From positions 1 through 64,000 of the forward strand of contig PBEB01000069.1 of NCBI GenBank assembly GCA_002717505.1: a stretch of DNA of 64,000 nt, given 5' to 3'. A model generated the notes under the pieces. It worked only from the letters and a program-made list of their open reading frames with translations, had not been told where the DNA came from and did not search any database. The translations under genes were made by a program, and so were the position numbers. The DNA is from Leptospiraceae bacterium. GTDB taxonomy: Bacteria; Spirochaetota; Leptospiria; Leptospirales; Leptonemataceae. How positions within the stretch are numbered: position 1 is the stretch's first letter; each line of letters opens with the position of its first letter. Below, piece after piece: positions 59,198-64,000 of this stretch.

Positions 59198-60112
59198 CTA
59201 TGTAGTTCTTGTTTGTTCCTGCCATTCGTCCAGGGATGCCATCTTGGCCAGGCAATTCTCCTGAATAATCTCCAGGCTGGGCAGGGCATCTCGAACGGCC
59301 ATGGTCTGACTGGCATTCAGCTTGGATTGCATATCCTCGGGCATTTCTTCCAGCATCCCCTTTAGGTCCGTGGTCACTGAGTAGATTGATTGGAAGGCCT
59401 TATGAAATGCATTGTACATCTCCAGCTTCTTGATCACTTCCAGTCGAGATTGCTCATCTCCCAGGGATTCCACCCATTGACGGTCTTCAGGCTCCAGTCG
59501 ATTCAAGTAGTGGGTGACTGGACGGGGGTAAGAGTATAACTCTTTGTAGTAGTTGGTGGCCTGTTCGCCAATCTGCCAGGAGTCGGTATCAATCTTTCGA
59601 GTAATTTCGGAGAATCCATCGTATTGATCCCGGTCAAATATCTGCTGCTTTCGCAGAGTATTCAGTACTGCTTGCTGGCGCTCACGTATCTTGTTCACTT
59701 CCTGGACGCAATCATCCAGCAGATCTCTGTCTACGATTCCATGCCCACCCACATCGTCCGGTGTATGGTAATAATCCGCGGATTCAGTCTCGGAAGAGCT
59801 AGAATTGACCGGGGCGGAGCGGGTTTCGGGTTGCGGAGTTTCCACGCCTGACTTTTGATTCCGAATCTTAATTTGAAGCCTTCGCGCTTCTTCGATTGTT
59901 CGCGCCAGTCGAACGACTTCCACTTCCCGGGTCTTTATATTAAAACGGGTAGCATATCGATTTCCCTCTCGATCGATGTACTTTTTATTCAGATCGCGAA
60001 TGGAAATCTTCCTGGGGTCGATTTCATCTATTGAATTGATCGGTATATATTCCAGAACAGGCCTCCATCCAATGCATGGAAAACAGGGGCATTTTCGTAC
60101 TCTATACCTAAT
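59198..60112 (-). CDS. Hypothetical protein with no canonical start codon
   Basis: The frame from 59198 is clearly coding at least to 60055 and probably to 60112, where a TGA stop (60113-60115) precedes it. The upstream part translates as RYRVRKCPCFPCIGWRPVLEYIPINSIDEIDPRKISIRDLNKKYIDREGNRYATRFNIKTREVEVVRLA, which reads like real protein, yet no ATG, GTG or TTG lies in frame between the stop and the GTG at 59923. Candidates are CTG at 60055 with GGAGG six bases upstream, or ATT at 60112. The remainder (about 240 aa) is helical, with a Ser/Glu-rich linker and a DUF-like segment (LNTLRKQQIFDRDQYDGFSEITRKI). No family recognised. Confidence 0.65.
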   Translation of the reverse strand: MRYRVRKCPCFPCIGWRPVLEYIPINSIDEIDPRKISIRDLNKKYIDREGNRYATRFNIKTREVEVVRLARTIEEARRLQIKIRNQKSGVETPQPETRSAPVNSSSSETESADYYHTPDDVGGHGIVDRDLLDDCVQEVNKIRERQQAVLNTLRKQQIFDRDQYDGFSEITRKIDTDSWQIGEQATNYYKELYSYPRPVTHYLNRLEPEDRQWVESLGDEQSRLEVIKKLEMYNAFHKAFQSIYSVTTDLKGMLEEMPEDMQSKLNASQTMAVRDALPSLEIIQENCLAKMASLDEWQEQTRTT

Positions 60113-60191
60113 TCAGAGCAATTCTATGGGATTGGCAACCAAATAAAGCCTGCTTTACTTAATCGTGACAGCGGGAGCCGAATTAAATTCT

Positions 60192-61076
60192 TCAGTCTTC
60201 TGCATTGAAGAGGTTGTAGATTTCTGAAGGCTGGAACTCGTATCGCCTCCGACAGAACTCGCAGAAAACTTCTACATGGCCCTTTTCTGCCACCAGATCC
60301 TCTATAGACTGCCGCCCCATTGCAAGAAGCACCTTTTCGATCTTTTCTTTGCTACAATCACATCTGTATTCGAATGTGCCGGTCTTGAGGATCTTAACAC
60401 TGGAAAGAGAAGAGCTGAAGACCCGCCTTTCTCCGTCGCCATCCGAAAGCAGTCCATGAACCATATCGGAAGGCCGAGTGTTTCGAATCATCTCCAACAC
60501 CCTTTCCGAATCCTCCACAGACGCTCCGGGCAGGGCCTCAAAGCTAAAACCGGAAACATCCAGCAATATATCGCGGTCTATGGTGGTTTCCATGCGAATG
60601 AATCCAAGCTTCTGATCTGAGCGGCCCAGGTATTCTTCCACATTCTTTTCTAGAGGAAGATCATGCATTTCTACGCTGGATGAATAGACTTTGCGGCTGT
60701 CTTCCACGAAACGATTCACGGTAAACAGGCCATCCTTCTTACCTGCGTATATATTTCCCTCCCATGAAACATCGGGACTGGAGCAGAAGGAGCGAACGAT
60801 TCCGTCAGACGAAGAGAAGGCCAGGATCTTTCGGGCCGGTCCATTACATTGCATATCTATGCCAACGACGGTTCTACGAGCTTTTTCATTGTGGCCGGCC
60901 AGGAAAAAGGCCGCCAGCATGGATTCGCCCAGAAGGGCGGTGATGGGAACCGAGGCATTCAGGACATGTCCCACTTCCAGGGCCACATCCGTAAGACTGC
61001 CAAGAATAAATCGGTAATTCTGATCCGGGAGGATGCCTGTGATATAGCGATTGTAGGCCATATCCCTGCATTCCAT
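60192..61076 (-). CDS. hslO: Redox-regulated chaperone Hsp33
   Basis: 294 aa. The Hsp33 N-terminal domain (about 1-190) is followed by the redox switch: Cys239-x-Cys241 (YRCDCS) and Cys272-x-x-Cys275 (VFCEFCR), which bind zinc in the reduced form and form disulfides on oxidation to activate holdase activity. FEYRCDCSKEKIEKVLLAMGRQSIEDLVAEKGHVEVFCEFC is diagnostic for the family. Length is typical. Start Met 1 (61076) or Met 6 (61061) are both possible. It lies 15 bases after the stop of the DUF4015 gene on the same strand. Confidence 0.95.
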   Translation of the reverse strand: MECRDMAYNRYITGILPDQNYRFILGSLTDVALEVGHVLNASVPITALLGESMLAAFFLAGHNEKARRTVVGIDMQCNGPARKILAFSSSDGIVRSFCSSPDVSWEGNIYAGKKDGLFTVNRFVEDSRKVYSSSVEMHDLPLEKNVEEYLGRSDQKLGFIRMETTIDRDILLDVSGFSFEALPGASVEDSERVLEMIRNTRPSDMVHGLLSDGDGERRVFSSSLSSVKILKTGTFEYRCDCSKEKIEKVLLAMGRQSIEDLVAEKGHVEVFCEFCRRRYEFQPSEIYNLFNAED

Positions 61077-61090
61077 AACCCAGGATTATC

Positions 61091-62587
61091 TCAATTGGTT
61101 TCTTTCAGGGCCTGGAAAAAAACTCGATAGTCATTTTTCGGATTCCAGACAATAAATCCGGCTCCTCCGGAATCCTCTGCCGCTTCGATCTGCTTTTTGA
61201 TGTAGTTTTTATAGCTCAGACCACTTTTTCCCACCAGCATGGTAAATCCCTGAATATAGGCAATGACCCTTGTTGTGCCTGCTCTCTTAATGGCCCTGGT
61301 TTTTCCATCGTAGATGGTTCGGTACGGATTTTTCTGATAGAATGGATCACCGTAGAAATGCGAAGGATAGAGCATTGGATAGAGTGTATCCATATACCGC
61401 GAGAAGACCTCCATTTTCTGACCGATGATGTCGTTGTTATTGAAGGGGATTCGCCCGAAGATGTCGGCTCCGATTCGCACACCATAGGGTCTTAATTTGA
61501 CTTCGAAGGATTTTAAGATCGCTGCAATGGTTCGATATCTCTGATTCAGAGTCAGACCCTTTATATGCAGATTGTCCGCGAATCGAATATAATCCAGCTG
61601 AATTTCCATAAAGCCCTGTCTTGCGGACTCTTCGGCCTGCTTTCGCACTCGATCCAGATGAGCCTCTGGAGCAGGAAATGTTTTTAATCCGCCTTCAAAC
61701 ACCACAACGCGGCTTACCAGATAGAAGCCCTGGGCCTTCGCTTCCTGAATGAATTTCTCCGGTGGTACTCTGGGTTGAACATCCACCACAAGTGTGTTGA
61801 TGCCGGTGGCTTTGGCCTTTTTCATCAGGGGTAGATAGCGACCTGGAGTTCTTGCAGTATAATTACTGAGGTAAATCCCTTTGTAATACACAGGAGCGGT
61901 GTATTTGTAGTTTCGGGGCATTACCGGATCGATGCCACGAAGCAGGCGATCCACACTCTTCTGCTCCTTGTTTTCCCGGCTTTTCTGGACCGGGTCCTCA
62001 TTTTCTTTTCCCTTTAATGGTCCGGTGGCCTCATCCAGCAGGTCTTTTGCAATAATGTTTGCGATCTTCTCTTTGTCTGTGTCGAAGGCTTTCTGCTCCT
62101 TTTCCCGGCTAAGAAAGCTGGGCTTTGGGCTGTCTTTCTTGTCTGTTCTCCTGTCTTCCTTTGCTTTCGCAGGCTTTTTCGGCCCTTTCTTCTGTTCAGA
62201 TGGCTTCTGGCTGATTACTTCTTTAACAGGCTCTGGCTGTGATCTGGTGGTAGAGTCTGTAGCCGTCTGCATATCATTGGATACGGGCCTGTCCGCGTTT
62301 CGCGTCTGCCTGGCTTCGGGGGAGCTGTCCTGGAAAGCGCGGATCTCCTCATTATTATTCTGCTCAGTCTGTGTGGCTGTGTTGGATTGCTCGGGATATT
62401 TCTCTTTGTTCTGCATCATGTTGCGATACAGAGAGTCCTGGTCCTGGGATCTGGGGGGCGGTATTTCCGGCAGTGCAGGAACGAAGGGATCCTCCGCAGG
62501 AATTGAATACACCAGCACAGTAGAAAAAGCTGTGGCTGTAAGGAAAAATATGAGGCTGGAAGGCAGCCATTTGCGTGGACCGGACAT
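61091..62587 (-). CDS. Membrane-anchored putative glycoside hydrolase (DUF4015/PF13200)
   Basis: 498 aa. One N-terminal membrane helix (LIFFLTATAFSTVLVYSIPA), a ~180-residue disordered, charged linker rich in Lys/Glu/Gln/Pro, then a TIM-barrel-like domain (~225-495): YKGIYLSNYTA, KKAKATGINTLVVDVQPRVP, GFYLVSRVVVFEGGL, EIQLDYIRFADN, VRIGADIFGRIP, TLYPMLYPSHFYGDPFY and AGFIVWNPKNDY. This matches PF13200, assigned to glycosyl hydrolases of the cell envelope; the conserved Asp and Glu of a hydrolase are present in QLDYIRF and EIQLDY. The linker would let it reach the peptidoglycan. Co-transcribed with hslO. Confidence 0.85.
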   Translation of the reverse strand: MSGPRKWLPSSLIFFLTATAFSTVLVYSIPAEDPFVPALPEIPPPRSQDQDSLYRNMMQNKEKYPEQSNTATQTEQNNNEEIRAFQDSSPEARQTRNADRPVSNDMQTATDSTTRSQPEPVKEVISQKPSEQKKGPKKPAKAKEDRRTDKKDSPKPSFLSREKEQKAFDTDKEKIANIIAKDLLDEATGPLKGKENEDPVQKSRENKEQKSVDRLLRGIDPVMPRNYKYTAPVYYKGIYLSNYTARTPGRYLPLMKKAKATGINTLVVDVQPRVPPEKFIQEAKAQGFYLVSRVVVFEGGLKTFPAPEAHLDRVRKQAEESARQGFMEIQLDYIRFADNLHIKGLTLNQRYRTIAAILKSFEVKLRPYGVRIGADIFGRIPFNNNDIIGQKMEVFSRYMDTLYPMLYPSHFYGDPFYQKNPYRTIYDGKTRAIKRAGTTRVIAYIQGFTMLVGKSGLSYKNYIKKQIEAAEDSGGAGFIVWNPKNDYRVFFQALKETN

Positions 62588-62907
62588 CTCTGGAATTATC
62601 GGGACAGTAAATTAAAGCCTGCAGTGAATTCCCTGGCATCTTCCAATATCCATATTCATTTAAGCTGCGCCGCAGATCTCGGGACTTTGTCCGCGGAGTT
62701 TATGAACAGAGAAGAGATGTACAGAGTAAATAGGGAGCCGGAGCTATAGCCTTAACCAGGAGTGAAAAAAACTCGGTGCAGGGAAGGGTTCGGTGTGTAC
62801 CGGCCGGGCTTTTGGAGGCCACCGCTGGAGGATGGTCGATAGAGCAAGTAGCTCAATTTGTCGGGGAATGAGCTTTACAAATCCAGAGAAAAAAGCCTTC
62901 TGATGCC
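62588..62907. other. 320-base gap, no gene seen
   Basis: Divergent intergenic region between the DUF4015 gene and the esterase gene; presumably carries both promoters. Only short frames occur and no clear -35/-10 or hairpin was identified. Confidence 0.5.
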
Positions 62908-63864
62908 ATGAAGGCAATGGCAAAAGGAAGACGGACATTCTGGATCATATTCCTGTTGATCATCCTTCTGCCGATGCTTCTGGACTGTCGCGGCCGAAGA
63001 TACCGTGGCACAGAAAACACCCGGGAATTTGAATTTGTATTCGAAGGGCTGGAGCGTAGTTACGAACTTTACGTGCCAGAGCGTCTCAACCCCAATCCAG
63101 ATGTAATCTTTGCTCTCCATGGAGGGGGCGGAGATCCCGGGAAAATGATGGGACTGACCTACGGAGCGTTTGACCGATTGGCTGATAAGCATGGCTTTCT
63201 GGTAGTCTATCCGGCCGGGGTGGATAACCAATGGAACGATGGTCGTGAGGTACCGGATTCTCGAGCTCATTCAGAAAAGCTCAATGATACTGGTTTTCTA
63301 TTGGCTATCCAGGATCGGCTGAAGCAGGATTACGGAATTCGTCGCACCTTTTTTACAGGCATATCCAACGGGGGCTTCATGTCCTTTCGCATGGGTTGCG
63401 AGTATCCGGAACGTGTGGACGGAATTGCGCCCGTTACTGCAAATCTATCGGTTTACCTTTATGATCGGTGCAAAGCAACAGGAGTTCCGCTGCTGGTTAT
63501 TAATGGCACCGAGGATCCGCTGGTTCCCTATGACGGAGGCTTCGTGGAAGTTCTGGGAAAGAAACGGGGCGCCATCCGATCCACCGATGACAGTATTCGA
63601 TTCTGGCTTAAAGCAAACGGCTGCGCAGTGCCATCGGATCTAAATGAGGCATTAAGCGAGACCATCGACGAAAAGGACGATGATACGGTGGCGAAGATTC
63701 TGAACTTTCGCTGCCGGATACCGATTGAACTGATTCGGATCGAAGGCGGCGGTCATACCTGGCCATCTGGGCTGCCGTATCTCTTTGAGTTTATTGTGGG
63801 TCGCGTTTCTCAGGAGATTGATGCATCGTTTCGAATCGTTCAGTTCTTTGAAATGGATCGGTAG
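62908..63864 (+). CDS. PHB-depolymerase/feruloyl-esterase-type lipoprotein (LpqC-like)
   Basis: 318 aa. Signal peptide FWIIFLLIILLPMLLDC with a lipobox-like LLDC, so a lipoprotein is likely. The esterase_phd domain shows ALHGGGGDPGKMMG (oxyanion loop), nucleophile Ser in GISNGGFMS, Asp in NGTEDPLVPY and His in GGHTWPSG, so the catalytic triad is complete. The loops KHGFLVVYPAGVDNQWNDGR are typical. It probably hydrolyses ester bonds in polyesters or plant-type feruloyl esters; the actual substrate is unknown. Start Met 1 or Met 4 are both possible. Confidence 0.9.
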   Translation: MKAMAKGRRTFWIIFLLIILLPMLLDCRGRRYRGTENTREFEFVFEGLERSYELYVPERLNPNPDVIFALHGGGGDPGKMMGLTYGAFDRLADKHGFLVVYPAGVDNQWNDGREVPDSRAHSEKLNDTGFLLAIQDRLKQDYGIRRTFFTGISNGGFMSFRMGCEYPERVDGIAPVTANLSVYLYDRCKATGVPLLVINGTEDPLVPYDGGFVEVLGKKRGAIRSTDDSIRFWLKANGCAVPSDLNEALSETIDEKDDDTVAKILNFRCRIPIELIRIEGGGHTWPSGLPYLFEFIVGRVSQEIDASFRIVQFFEMDR

Positions 63865-64000
63865 TTCTGAATTTCCAGCAGAAAGTCCCGATTCCCATTC
63901 ATCTGAAAACATAGCTGGAGTATCGGCAGGCGCCTTGACTTTTTCGCCTCAGTCGGCGGGTCCATTCCTGTAATCTGCTGCTTGAGCCGCGAAGCAAAGT

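Noticed and set aside
63865-64000. Possible start of a further gene at the right edge
   Set aside because: A TTGACT and a TGTAAT occur but are spaced about 28 bases apart, too far for a promoter, and no open frame with a signal begins before the window ends.

Overview
The window reads as chromosomal DNA of a diderm spirochaete, most likely of the order Leptospirales (Leptospira/Leptonema/Turneriella relatives). This is an inference from gene content, not from a taxonomic marker. It shows many lipoproteins with the relaxed spirochaetal lipobox, TonB-dependent receptors and other beta-barrel proteins ending in an aromatic residue, HAMP/SpoIIE-phosphatase/TPR sensors, a 7TMR-DISM adenylate cyclase, and mid-range base composition. 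No phage, insertion sequence, CRISPR array or tRNA gene was seen. The left edge holds the 3' part of a 5S rRNA gene with its terminator.

Layout. 0.6-11.5 kb: a TPM-domain secreted protein; a transporter fused to phosphatidylserine decarboxylase; a beta-barrel protein; two small proteins; two tandem papain-type proteases with fibronectin-III-like repeats; a DUF1295 membrane enzyme. 11.7-18.5 kb: a LURP/tubby-like protein, then the most unusual locus, an operon of two cysteine-less thiolase-fold proteins, a DUF35 protein, a degenerate AMP-ligase fused to a second DUF35 domain, and an MFS transporter, preceded by a perfect 10-bp inverted repeat that looks like a repressor operator. 18.7-25.3 kb: a porin-like protein, a coiled-coil/pseudopilin-like membrane protein, an intact SCP2-type thiolase, a lipoprotein and an adenylate cyclase. 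25.5-28.3 kb: a copper-delivery operon (PCuAC, alpha/beta hydrolase, SCO1) divergent from a transglutaminase-like protein.

28.4-38.2 kb: a sensor phosphatase with TPRs, co-translated with a periplasmic binding protein fused to TPRs; two small envelope proteins; three tandem paralogous Asp-box lipoproteins, the third broken by a single-base frameshift in a T7 tract. 38.3-43.5 kb: an unknown 666-aa protein with a metallophosphoesterase, then a second sensor phosphatase with an EF-hand loop in its sensor domain. 43.9-49.9 kb: two tandem TonB-dependent receptors that share an unusual N-terminal periplasmic domain. 49.9-64 kb: a small lipoprotein, a copper ATPase with CsoR, a GHMP sugar kinase, small zinc-ribbon and hypothetical proteins, a CDF metal exporter, riboflavin synthase, an SRPBCC/ACT pair, a gene with no canonical start codon, Hsp33, a GH-like DUF4015 protein and a PHB-depolymerase-type esterase.

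How genes work together. Copper handling appears twice (SCO1/PCuAC for oxidase assembly, CopA/CsoR for efflux) and a CDF exporter handles other divalent metals. The thiolase-fold/DUF35/ligase/MFS operon probably processes an unidentified acyl-CoA substrate under control of a dedicated repressor. The two SpoIIE phosphatases and the cyclase are signalling outputs of periplasmic sensing. Starts given here were chosen from ribosome-binding sites and signal peptides and often differ from the longest reading frame.
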